This document shows, in pieces, positions 51,989-64,000 of a stretch of DNA of 64,000 bases (its first letter is position 1; each line of letters starts with the position of its first letter). The translations under genes and the position numbers were made by a program. The notes beneath the pieces were generated by a model that saw only the letters and a program-made list of their open reading frames with translations, did not search any database and was not told where the DNA came from. The stretch spans positions 1 through 64,000 of the forward strand of contig OENT01000617.1 in NCBI GenBank assembly GCA_900239685.1, read 5' to 3'. The DNA comes from Rotaria macrura (lineage: Eukaryota > Rotifera > Eurotatoria > Philodinida > Philodinidae).

Positions 51989-52769
51989 CTAAAACAAAGC
52001 AAAAATGTTATTCAAGTAGTGTTCTGCTATGTAAAAGAATATTTCAAAATTATAGGAATATGAAGTCTAACGAATAGATGAAAACAATGTGAAATAATCT
52101 TAACTCAAAGTGTAGTGTGAAAAATTCACGTACAGTGTTATGCTACTTGGAACTTGGTTCTTATTGTCAACGTCTACATGAATTTTATTATTAGTGAAAT
52201 TTTCGATGGATAGATTTTCCGAAATTCACGTATCTTTTCCAAGGATAATAGTATATACAAGTTTTAAGTTGAGTTTTTTTCGAATTCCTTGTGCACTGCC
52301 ACACACCATAACAACTACCCATTATAGTTATTACTATCTTTCAGTATTCTATGTTAATTTGAATACGTGTGTTTTACATTTCAACTCAGTAAGAATTACA
52401 CGAGAAATTTTTCTTTTTTCTTAATGAAGCACTCAGTAGAACTTTAATTTCATGATAATTGGGAGTCTTGCAAGTCGATACTATCTCCAAAGTTTGTGAC
52501 TTATTATATACGACATGTTCTGCGAGGGAAAACTCGATATGAAAGCATGATTGGATATTGCATTATTCCATTGAATTTTCATTAATCTACATTACAAATG
52601 ATGTAAAGTTGTCAGTCTTTAATTAAGATGAATCTATCTTGAAGTTTATTTTTGGGATCATTTAGTTTTAATGAGTTTGAATTCATGCACGGACTGGTTA
52701 ATGAAAGCTGAATGGATACGTAATGGCATATTCAATCATAAATTTGTATTGTATTTATAGCATCCTCGT
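51989..52769. other. Intergenic, no gene seen
   Basis: AT-rich DNA between the LRR gene and the 2-kb foldback element. A lost 5' exon of the LRR gene could lie here, but none is convincing. ATCCTCGT at 52762-52769 is the left target duplication of that element. Confidence 0.35.
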
Positions 52770-54770
52770 TAGGCATGCACCGGGACCGGGTATGGCTCTA
52801 GCTACCCGGGACTCGGTTTCCCGGACTCGGTCAGGTTCGGTCCTACCCGGAGCTCGGTCATACCCGGTACCAAAAAAATTTTTTTTCTCATTTAGCAGAA
52901 TCCACGAAAATCAAGAATTGCAAGTAAAGAAATTTATCTCGTTGATAAAGATTTCATACCGAGGATTTCTAATCTTTTTCTATTCAACACACGTGACTTG
53001 CTGAATACAACAAAACAAGAGTAGAACGAAAACAATTCTTTCTTAGAGCCGGTACACCTGATTTCTCCAGAGAAATGATAGTTGTCAGCGTTTCCTTTGT
53101 AACTCAGCTAATCGACATCGTAAAAAGGTTTCATTTACTCTTCTGGAATAGAGTAAACAGTTCTGCATCGACCCATGTAACTCCATTAAAAATTAATAAG
53201 CCGTTCTTTTAAGACAATCGTTTAAAAGTAAGCACCTCGCATATTCTTTCTTTTCTGTGCGTTCCTAATTCCGCCATGTTGTTTTTCTTTTATGTAAAAA
53301 CAAGATTGGAAAATTGTCACTAGTTAATCTGAAACGAACATAAGTCGATGTGTTTTGATAAGACGAATTGAATGGTATATTTTTTTTTCACAGTAGAATA
53401 CATATTCTTGACTAAATCATTTTTCTTTCGAGACGTTCTATGTAAAACTGCTGTAATAGCAGAATTAGGAAAATAAATGTATTACATGGCGGAATTCGGA
53501 ACACACAGAATAGAATGAAAATTTTAGGTGCTTGTTTTGAAACAGTTGTCTTAAGCGACCACTTTTGGTACGAAAAATTTGAAAATTTTTCATTTCTTAT
53601 TTTTCTCCTCTGCGTGTGTTTTGAAGTGTCCTTTGTCTATTGCGGACGTTTGAGAACTCATACATAGCTCTAAATCAGAAATCAGAAAAAAGGATAAAAC
53701 GATTGCCGTAGGTGTATGGCACATTTTTTTCTCATTCCAGATTTTCTGAAAACCCAATTTTTCAGAAAAATCTACGAAATCGCCCCCCTTTCTCAAGCAT
53801 ACTAAATTCGATCGGACTCAAATTTTTTCTACGGATATTAGGAACACTTTAGAGTGCCTACATTTTTTAATTCTGAAAAGTATTGTACTGGTAAATTTTT
53901 CCCGGTCTCGCAAGAGAAACAAAATTCCAAAAAATATGCCTCTTTTAAGGTGCTATTCGTATTTAGATCTTTTTATTCGAAAGGAAAGAGATAGAAAGAA
54001 ACCAAAAACAGTAGTCGCCCAAAAGTTTCTCTATTGTCCTTAAAAAAAGGTTTCAGCTCAAATAAACACGCCTTCACAGAGAAACGAGAGTGATCAGGGG
54101 GCTGTTGTAAGACGGTTTTGACCATTACATCTCCTTGAAGCAACCATCGCGAATTTTCGAGACTTTGACAACTTTTGTCCTACACCTCGAGATCTATCTA
54201 ATCTGAAAGTTTCATATTTTTCAGATGAGTAGTTCTTGAAAAGTACTGGAAAGGAGAGGGTTCGCCTGAAAAGAAAAGCTTATTAATTTTCAATGGAGTT
54301 ACATGGGTCGATGCAGAACTGTTTACTCTATTCCAGAAGAATAAATGAAACTTTTTACGATTTCGATGAGCTGATTTACAACAGGAAACACTGAGAACTA
54401 TCATTTCTCTGGAGAAATCATGTGTACCGGCTCTAAGGAAGAATTGTTTTCGTTCTACTCTTGTTTTGTTGTATTCAGCAAGTCACGTGTGTTGAATAGA
54501 AAAAGATTAGAAATCCTCGGTATGAAATCTTTATCAACGAGATAAGTTTCTTTACTTGCAATTCTTGATTTTCGTGGATTCTGCTAAATGAGAAAAAAAA
54601 TTTTTTTGGTACCGGGTATGACCGAGCTCTGAGTAGGACTGAGCCCGCGTATGACCGAGCCCGCGTATGACCTAGCCCGAGCCTGACCGAGTCCGAGTCC
54701 GACCGAACCCCGGGTATGATCAAGCCCGGGTATACAGAACCTCGGGTAGCTCTGGCTCGGTGCATGCCTA
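52770..54770. mobile_element. 2.0-kb foldback transposon, non-autonomous, hAT-like ends
   Basis: The left arm (about 52770-53212) and right arm (about 54270-54770) are long inverted copies, closely matching over 400 bp. Ends read TAGGCATGCACCG on the left and CGGTGCATGCCTA on the right. Flanks ATCCTCGT (52762-52769) and ATCCTCGC (54771-54778) agree in 7 of 8 bases, fitting a hAT-size target duplication. The right arm is longer because of extra copies of a GC-rich unit of the form GCGTATGACCGAGCC. The 1.06-kb centre is AT-rich and has no transposase frame. The open frames on both arms encode the same mirrored peptide and are not genes. The GC-rich termini contrast sharply with the host DNA. 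Confidence 0.85.
54605..54755. repeat. GC-rich tandem units at the right end of the foldback element
   Basis: Degenerate repeats of about 15-16 bp built on GGGTATGACCGAGCC recur roughly eight times. The left arm has fewer and differently ordered copies (52780-52870), so the arms have diverged by unit gain or loss. Such subterminal motifs often bind transposase. Confidence 0.55.
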
Positions 54771-54778
54771 ATCCTCGC

Positions 54779-55017
54779 TAATATACTCATTTATTTTAAT
54801 GGCATTTTATTGAGTGGACTAATCATTTCCGCTCAGAGACGATGGTTCATTTAAATGTTAATCGATAGATACTGTTATGCGTGGTGTCATTGAAATTCAA
54901 ATCTCAATAATTGATATTTTCAACTAGCTGCTACTTATATGTGGATATTCTAACATTGATAGTTAAAAACTAAATCGATAAGATAGTGAAGTTAACTTCC
55001 TATTCTGGAAATGTTTG
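54779..55017. other. Short spacer, no gene
   Basis: Only AT-rich spacer; presumably it includes the 3' UTR of the gene to the right. Confidence 0.4.
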
Positions 55018-57099
55018 TTATTTTATTTTGAAGTAATCCTTACCAATCTCAAGTTGTTGCCGCATTCTTATTACTGCAAACGATAGATATGATTGTTCGA
55101 ATATTGACAAATGAGTCAAACTTTCATTGTTCAATAATGATTGTAATTTTGAAATATCATCTTCATTCACTTGACTATTGTACAACTCAAGATAAGTTAA
55201 TGAATGACGTTCCTCAGCAGCATAAATCAATGCTTCAATGAGTTGATATGAGATTGTCGATTCTGATATGCGTAAGTGAGAAATGAATGACGCATTTAAC
55301 AAAGATTTGATAAGACCTGTTTCATTTTTGTTTGAAGGCTGTACATCAAAAACATGAAGACGAACATTTTTTATTGACCTATGTTTTTGTAGTACATCTA
55401 GAAGTTCGATAGTGGCCGCTTTATCATCAATACAATTATGATCCATAATATCGAGATCGAAAAGGTGATCATTTTGTCCCATGGCTTGACAAAGACTATA
55501 TAGAGTAGACGATAGATTTAAACAATAACTTAATTTTATTCGACTTGGCGAACAATTTGAAGTAATAATTTCATGTAGAAATTCAATATTCATAAAATGA
55601 TCGATGACTAATGTTGTTAATTCTTTTTTTTCTTTGAGGCAATACAATAGATTTTGATCGTCAATTGAAATATCATAACCATAGAAATTAAACGTTCGAC
55701 ATATTTTGTTTTGCTTCAGAAGTTGAACGAGCAATTCCACACTTGCATTTTGATTATGATTAGAAAATTGTACTTTTAATAATTGATTTTTGAAATAAGC
55801 AGTCATAGAGTTACATGTATACTTGGAAATTTTCATCCATCTACGAACTTCAAGACTCATAATTACTAAACGTTGAATAGACGAAAGATTAATGATAACA
55901 TCAAATAATTTGTCAAGATCCTTTGTATCAATGCAAGAGTTTTGTAGTATTAGGATTGATATTGTAAAACCATTTTTCAATGCATCACACAACATTGAGA
56001 TGTTCTTTGTCGATAAAGTTCCAGTTAACATTAGTTCTTTCGTTTCGAAATTAAAATGTCCTCCACACGCTTCTAGTTGACGAACATATTCTAACATTTT
56101 ATTATGAAAACTCATCGTATGATAATGTTCCAAGCATACCCAACGAACATGACCATCATTCGTAATCGTTCGATATAAATTGCCTAAACTATGTTTGTCA
56201 TCGACCACTTCTAAGAAAGCTTCAAGTTCTCGCAACTGTGCACCTTGAAGTGGATTTTCTGATAGTACTGCTTTTCTAATCATCGATGAATCGACACGTG
56301 TTAGTTGATCATTGGTTTGATTCAGCATTTTTTCAACTAAATCTAATTTTTCGTTGACATCGTTATAGTTTGTTGGCTCTTTTGTAAAATGTGGTAAAGC
56401 ATTGGCAACAACGGTTGATACGCTTTTGGATTGAGGTAAAACGATACCTCCGATCGAGAGGAGACTTCGAGCCATATCTAATGTTGTTCGTAAGTATGAA
56501 CCATAATTAGCAATAAATTCACTTGGCTTCTTGATTGAATAACCTTCATGTGGAGCTATATGTAATTTATCAGGTTCATCTGAACATTCACATAAGAAAT
56601 AGAGCTTATAATGAAGGAGAAATAAATTTTGTACAGCATTTATCGAAGTCCAATTATGATTTTTCACTGGTAGAATAAAGAAATAGCGCGGAGTTGTATA
56701 TTCATGTAATTCATACATTTGTGTCATGACGTGTTTTATCCGTATGAGTGTTTCTTGTGTATTAGCAAGAATCATATCTGTTTTTTTGTCCATTGCTTGC
56801 ATTTTCGCATCGATACGGTCAAGAACTGTATACATGACATCATTCGTTTTTTCTTCTACTTCAATAGCTTCAACAATTTGATTTCGGGGTGCTTCGATGC
56901 GCAACGGAATCAATTGATCACCATTATTATCACGAATAAAACTTAATTGAACGCTATTAATGCATAGAATAGTTGCAGAAGGGAAGCGACGTTGAACATC
57001 TTCCAAATACAAACATTCAATACCATTAAAAGCAACTGTTTGAATTTGTACGATAGTATCACGAAAACGAACTGACTGACTTTTTTCTATTGCAGTCAT
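55018..57099 (-). CDS. RNI-like LRR protein with a LYFLCE domain
   Basis: A 693-aa single-exon protein. Residues 1-70 start with a beta-rich segment; 85-130 look like a coiled coil. Next comes a conserved module: YELHEYTTPRYFFILP (129-144), LHYKLYFLCEC (162-172), HEGYSIKKPSEFIANYGSYL (184-203). Residues 340-690 are irregular leucine-rich repeats of the RNI type. I know the middle module from large RNI-like proteins of Mortierella and related fungi, where it also reads LYFLCEC...HEGYD...P-EFF-KYGSY; a similar form occurs in bdelloids. The whole is intact. Its role is unknown; the architecture (coiled coil, conserved core, LRR) suggests a signalling or recognition protein. A shared origin with fungi or independent loss elsewhere are both possible. 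Confidence 0.75.
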   Translation of the reverse strand: MTAIEKSQSVRFRDTIVQIQTVAFNGIECLYLEDVQRRFPSATILCINSVQLSFIRDNNGDQLIPLRIEAPRNQIVEAIEVEEKTNDVMYTVLDRIDAKMQAMDKKTDMILANTQETLIRIKHVMTQMYELHEYTTPRYFFILPVKNHNWTSINAVQNLFLLHYKLYFLCECSDEPDKLHIAPHEGYSIKKPSEFIANYGSYLRTTLDMARSLLSIGGIVLPQSKSVSTVVANALPHFTKEPTNYNDVNEKLDLVEKMLNQTNDQLTRVDSSMIRKAVLSENPLQGAQLRELEAFLEVVDDKHSLGNLYRTITNDGHVRWVCLEHYHTMSFHNKMLEYVRQLEACGGHFNFETKELMLTGTLSTKNISMLCDALKNGFTISILILQNSCIDTKDLDKLFDVIINLSSIQRLVIMSLEVRRWMKISKYTCNSMTAYFKNQLLKVQFSNHNQNASVELLVQLLKQNKICRTFNFYGYDISIDDQNLLYCLKEKKELTTLVIDHFMNIEFLHEIITSNCSPSRIKLSYCLNLSSTLYSLCQAMGQNDHLFDLDIMDHNCIDDKAATIELLDVLQKHRSIKNVRLHVFDVQPSNKNETGLIKSLLNASFISHLRISESTISYQLIEALIYAAEERHSLTYLELYNSQVNEDDISKLQSLLNNESLTHLSIFEQSYLSFAVIRMRQQLEIGKDYFKIK

Positions 57100-57350
57100 T
57101 CGTTTCGTAATGCAACACTAAGATAATAATATTGTCTTTTCGTAAGAAGAAAACGTGTAAAGAAACAAAAAACGAATGAATTTACAGCGAACGAGAAGTT
57201 CGAACGATGCACATCTTGGTTTTTGACAAGATGGAAAAGAACATCTCATGAAGCTTGTCGATTTTGTTTTTTTTTCTCGTTTTTCTGTTATCAAAAATAA
57301 AGTAAACATCACGAAAATGAGTACGTGTTGATTTAATAATTATTGCTGCA
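57100..57350. other. 5' flank of the RNI-like gene
   Basis: AT-rich, no gene. It should contain the promoter of the minus-strand gene, but no clear TATA box could be picked out. Confidence 0.35.
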
Positions 57351-57487
57351 TAGAGTCCTGCAAGGGTATGTATTTCGTTACACTACCTTATCCTACATTT
57401 TTTTCATACCGTAATCCTTCCCTACTCTACGAGGGTCATACCCTAGCCCCACCCTATCCTAGGGTAGGGTAGGGCCGCAGGTCTCTA
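57351..57487. mobile_element. Candidate 137-bp MITE
   Basis: Inverted ends TAGAGTCCTGC on the left and GCAGGTCTCTA on the right (10 of 11 paired) enclose a C-rich/G-rich centre with repeated CCCTA/TAGGG units. TTGCTGCA (57343-57350) and TTGCTGAA (57493-57500) agree in 7 of 8 bases but the right one is 5 bases beyond the repeat, so the duplication is unproven. Confidence 0.5.
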
Positions 57488-57892
57488 CTGCTTTGCTGAA
57501 TAGTGTGATGAAAATTTTGCACTCGTTTTTCTCAATGTTAAAGTCAAAGTTGACGTGTTCGTTCGTTCGTAAATAATCACATATCAAACGATGAAAATAT
57601 TTTTCACATATGCAGTTATTTTGTTTTCAAGAAATACCAATGAGAAAATAAAGGAAGATCGTGAAAAAGTGTCTGCTCACTTGAAAATGTTTCGTTTCGT
57701 TCGATCAACTATATAGTTGTTTTTATTTTCTTTCAACATCAACTTGAAATAGAATAGATTGATAGACTAAGATCTAGTTTTTAATTGATTGGACCATTGG
57801 AAACCATCGATAGAATAATACAACAGCGATGTTGGATTCGCCGCGATGTCATCAGGATATAATCCACAGAAGAAAAAAAATCTATTTCAAAG

Positions 57893-58040
57893 TAGTGGCT
57901 TGACTAGGATGGGGTCAACTGAGACTGAGCCCTATCACCGGCTTTTGAGTAGTGGCGTCAGTAAGGTAAGGCCAGGAGGAACTCAACCTCGCTATCGGCA
58001 TCTGAGCCCCACCACCGAAAGTTTTTTTGTGATGCCACTA
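57893..58040. mobile_element. 148-bp MITE with perfect 8-bp target duplication
   Basis: It begins TAGTGGCTTGAC and ends TGATGCCACTA, with identical TTTCAAAG on both sides (57885-57892 and 58041-58048). An inner copy of the end, TAGTGGCGTCA, lies near 57953. It is GC-rich against AT-rich flanks and non-coding. Size, ends and 8-bp duplication fit a non-autonomous hAT element. Confidence 0.8.
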
Positions 58041-58048
58041 TTTCAAAG

Positions 58049-61000
58049 AGTTCAGAACTACTATTGTAGCATTGGACTACAATATGCTTCTAATCCATAT
58101 GTAGAATAGTGATCCTACGAAGTCAATAGCAAACGAGTACGTATATAGATGTTAGTGCATATTCTCGAATTGATAGAGAATGAAATCTTTTGTTCAAAAA
58201 TTATTTTCAATACGTGATGATCGATCCATTCTTCATATGATTAGGTTCATAGATCTGAAGCATCCTGGAAAAATATTTTTCTCTTCAACATCTTTCATGA
58301 TGACTTTGTTTAACCTCACGCTTTGTACTGTTCTTACTTTGAATTGTAACTACAATAGTTCAAATTTTGTTTCTATTGCAAACATTTTCGAATCGGAAAG
58401 TTAAAATTTCGACAATAAATGGTTGACAGAATGATATGCTTATCTTGAACAATTAAATGTCACGTTTCTTAACATGATAGATATAAACTCGTAACAGTGA
58501 ACGTTAAATGCAACGTCATAGAGCTGTATGCCATTTTAAGATGAATCGCATTGATTGCATAGGTCTAGAAACTCCTTGACTATAGTCGAAACTATACAAA
58601 GATTATACAATTGTACGGGATTGACAGCACTAAGAATGAATTTATCTATGGTTATTTTGTTTGAAATTAGTCACAAAATAGGGAGGGTTAGTGATATATT
58701 TGACATCAATGCTGTAATTTTCTATGATAGAATTTAATGACATTCTTTATACCAATGAATGATACGAGAAATTTTCCTGCGGTGACACAAATTATTACAG
58801 ACAACAAAAAAAGATTTCTTCGTAACATGTGTGTTTCTCTCGAATCTGAGAATAGACATGTATAGAAAAAATGAAGCATACCATAAAGTTTTGCAACACT
58901 GAGAATATCGTGTGCAACTGAAACTTATCAATAAAAATGTCTGGAGAACACCAGAAAAAAAGTCAACAACTCAACGTGTCAAGATTATATGAAGTAACGA
59001 TAAGAAGTTGAAATTTATACAATGTAATAGAAAAATGTGAGAACTGACTACATGATTTATTTCATGTGTTAGAATTTACATATCAAGAAGTAAATATAAT
59101 GAATCTTTCTTCTTTGTTACATAAAATAACATAATCTATCGAAATGTCTCTGCTTGACAAATAGCATGAGCTTTGTTTTAATTTCTATCTTCAGTAATAG
59201 CAAGAATAGAATTTTATTCAACGTTGCACTATTATCACTGAACAATTTCAAACTTCTGTTTCTTTTTGACAATTACTGATAAAAATAAAAAAATTTCGAA
59301 AAAGAGAATCCTAATTACCTTCTATGCGTATGTGTTCGAAGATGCTTATTTTTATTTCTAATATTTAACTCAACGAGTAACTATCAGAAAAAAAGTTGCA
59401 GTCAATCTTATTTATATTCATAATGAATACAAAGAGCGAGTCATGAGAATAAGCCCAACGACATTGAAATGAAAATCCGAATTTATTTTGAACTTTTTCA
59501 ACTCAAAAATTTACTTTCAATAAGCAAACATTGAAATAGTAAATTTTACATATGTAAAGAAACTCATAGAAACATTTCTCTTTTTTATAAAATCTCGTGA
59601 AACATTCTTCGTTGACAGAATACATGGAGAAAAAGAAATGATTGTGACCTTTGAATTTCTTTCATCATGTCTTTCCTTTTGCCATCAAAATATGTACGAA
59701 ATGAACGAGTAAGTATACATTGAAAAATAATGTATGCTATCTGAAAGCTATTCACATATACTTCATAGTAACGAAAAATATTTTTAGATATTCAATCAAT
59801 TGTTATCCTTATTTTATAGATGAGTATATGAGCCGGCTGTATTGAAAATAAAAAAATATTTTTCAACGAGAAAAAAGACAATGAACACTATTTAGTGCCT
59901 ATAACATAAATTCATCTTTCTTATACTTATCCTCTATTGTATTTGAAAACGACTATCCGGCATTAATTTTATTGAGCTCAGTTTCTGTTCGATGAATAGC
60001 ATTCGTACGAATTATACAGAAATTTGTTTTGTATAAATCAAGTGATAAGACCAGCGTCAAGACTGTTAAATTTGGATAACTCTCATCATTCAGCAATGAT
60101 GCTAATGGAAGTTTTCATTTACAATACTTTGTCGATTTGGTCTTTCAACCATTATCTCATTGTCGATATTAGTTCGTGGAAAATGAACGTTTAATCAGTT
60201 ACAACCATATTGATGATTTTTGCTGTGGTACCTAACAAAAGTATGAGTTGTATGCGTGTTTTTTTCTGTCGCTTCGCTACACAATATCAAATAAAGAGGC
60301 TTCTACACAAGTAAAAAAAAAGCATTTCTTGAAATATATTCTTAACCTCGATTTGAGCCGGAGCCTAACTACATGAAACAATCTAGTTTTTCCGGCGAAA
60401 TATTTAAGTCTTACTGAAAATTTTAATTATATTCAATCGATTATTTGTAGTCGACTGCTAAAACACTATGCACATCTGATTTGAATGTAATAAATGAACA
60501 AAACGATCACTATAAGGTATACATAGATTTAATGTTTGTTGAAAACGAAAAGATTTTTCGTTCACTTTCCCTCAAGGTCTATATCTAAGTTAGAGGGTCA
60601 GATCATACACAGTAATCAAGTATGAAAAAGAGTAGTCCTTGGAAAAGATCATGTATCTTATGGAACCGATTTTTCTACAGATACAAGAACAATAAACTAT
60701 GAGCTTCGCGGGGGGGGGGGGGGGGGGGTTAACGGTGGTAGTGATTTTCCCTTAAGATTTTACATTCTACTACTCTGATTCGCTTAACATTTTTATGCAT
60801 ACTCATGTAATTTTAATACTCATTTTCTTATCAGCACTAAAATTGTGTATCATAGTTCTCTTATGTCTTTAGATAGTGAGACATATGACCAGCGTGACTC
60901 TTACAGATATACGCGCAAGCACGCTTCTCAAATTCGTGCGATTCATTTCAATTTAGTTGCAAACATAGAAGAATCAATTAAAATAGTTGCCTTGTACAGC

Positions 61001-61714
61001 AAAATATAAGATAGTCATTTTTTAAGTATTCCATGAAATCTTAAATTTTGTTGACAACACCTCTTCAACAATTTTTTCTCTGTGATTTTCACTTGCTAAT
61101 GGCAATGACGATGAGAAACAATCACATGAGTGATGTTTCCCAATTTTGCTATGTAGACTCTGACATTTGATCGAACGCTATCATAATATTCCAATAAGTA
61201 GTCACACGTCGAAGTCGTTTGAAATTCATTGTAATGTTTTTCAATGAACGTCATTCATTGTCGAAACTCAGGAGTGAGGTGAAAAAATTCGTGAGCCACC
61301 GCATGGCTATGTCAACTTTATTTGCTCTTCTACAGTATCGTATTTCATGTTGTAGATCTTCACAAGTTATGATTATGGGCTTTGTTTCTTTTTATTTCAA
61401 TGATGGAAAACTAGATAGTAATATGATTGCAATCATTCATTAAATGAAAGAATTGAAAATAATTCAGTGATCTATTTATTTATTTTCATATTTAGCAGAT
61501 GAAACAGTTGGAAAATGAGTTGAATAGACAAATAGAATCGTGTTCATTTCAATGTATTATGGTTTGAAATGAAACTAGAGATACTTTGAATATCGAACAC
61601 AACAGTCGATTATCATAAAAAATAAGTCAGAACAATAATAGCATGCTACTATGAAGACAAAACAATTTTTTTCAATTCGTATGATTATAAACACATCGAT
61701 GCCGATTTCTTTTG
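58049..61714. other. Intergenic, no gene seen
   Basis: AT-rich and without a supported gene. It contains the 19-G run at 60710-60728 and chance frames up to about 75 codons. Confidence 0.45.
60710..60728 (+). repeat. Run of 19 G
   Basis: An uninterrupted G homopolymer in otherwise AT-rich DNA, followed by TTAACGGTGGTAG. The length is likely to vary between alleles or be miscounted by sequencing. Confidence 0.8.

Positions 61715-64000
<2,286 letters not shown>

Noticed and set aside
52723-53004. 93-codon ORF on the plus strand
   Set aside because: It is the left arm of the foldback element; the right arm gives the same peptide from the minus strand (54475-54765), so it is a repeat translation.
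57420-57480. CCCTA/TAGGG units as a telomere repeat
   Set aside because: Only a few irregular copies on both strands, enclosed by inverted ends, so a MITE centre explains them better.
57846-58109. 87-codon ORF
   Set aside because: It spans the 148-bp MITE and its flanks; the apparent protein repeats are element ends.

Overview
The window reads as nuclear DNA of an invertebrate animal, most likely a bdelloid rotifer (Rotaria/Adineta type). It is strongly AT-rich. Genes are sparse and broken by short GT-AG introns, many only 47-60 bp. Two genes belong to an F-box/LRR family that I recognise from bdelloids. A pentameric ligand-gated channel, an ABCG2-like and an MRP-type ABC transporter rule out bacteria and fungi. 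The assignment to bdelloids comes from family recognition and architecture, not from a search.

Layout. 1-5.6 kb: one small single-pass membrane protein (-). 5.7-7.2 kb (-): a two-exon transporter with the exact JEN signature of fungal monocarboxylate/H+ symporters, the best candidate for horizontal transfer. 7.2-18.7 kb: mostly gene-free, with one secreted, cysteine-rich, probably GPI-anchored protein (+). 18.7-20.4 kb (-): a five-exon channel that lacks the Cys-loop cysteines. 24.5-30.8 kb (-): two F-box/LRR paralogues, both 585 aa. 31.5-34.5 kb (-): a six-exon ABCG2-like half transporter. 39.6-40.9 kb (-): a secreted beta-propeller-like protein with repeated EG motifs.

41-58 kb is relic- and transposon-rich. 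It holds a near-palindromic MITE, an F-box relic, a 0.4-kb foldback element, a decayed sterol-glucosyltransferase pseudogene, a small RNI-type LRR gene, a 2.0-kb foldback element with about 0.45-kb inverted arms, a 693-aa RNI/LRR protein with a domain I associate with Mucoromycota proteins, and two more short inverted-repeat elements. Several elements have hAT-like ends or 8-bp target duplications. 61.7-64.0 kb (-): the 3' half of an MRP/ABCC transporter, which runs off the right edge.

The genes do not form a pathway. Three are membrane transporters (JEN, ABCG, ABCC), two are predicted surface proteins, and the F-box and LRR genes belong to expanded repeat families. Mobile relics, dead genes and a probable foreign gene together resemble the gene-poor accessory regions known from bdelloid chromosomes. 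I assembled exons by hand from splice dinucleotides, reading phase and family motifs.
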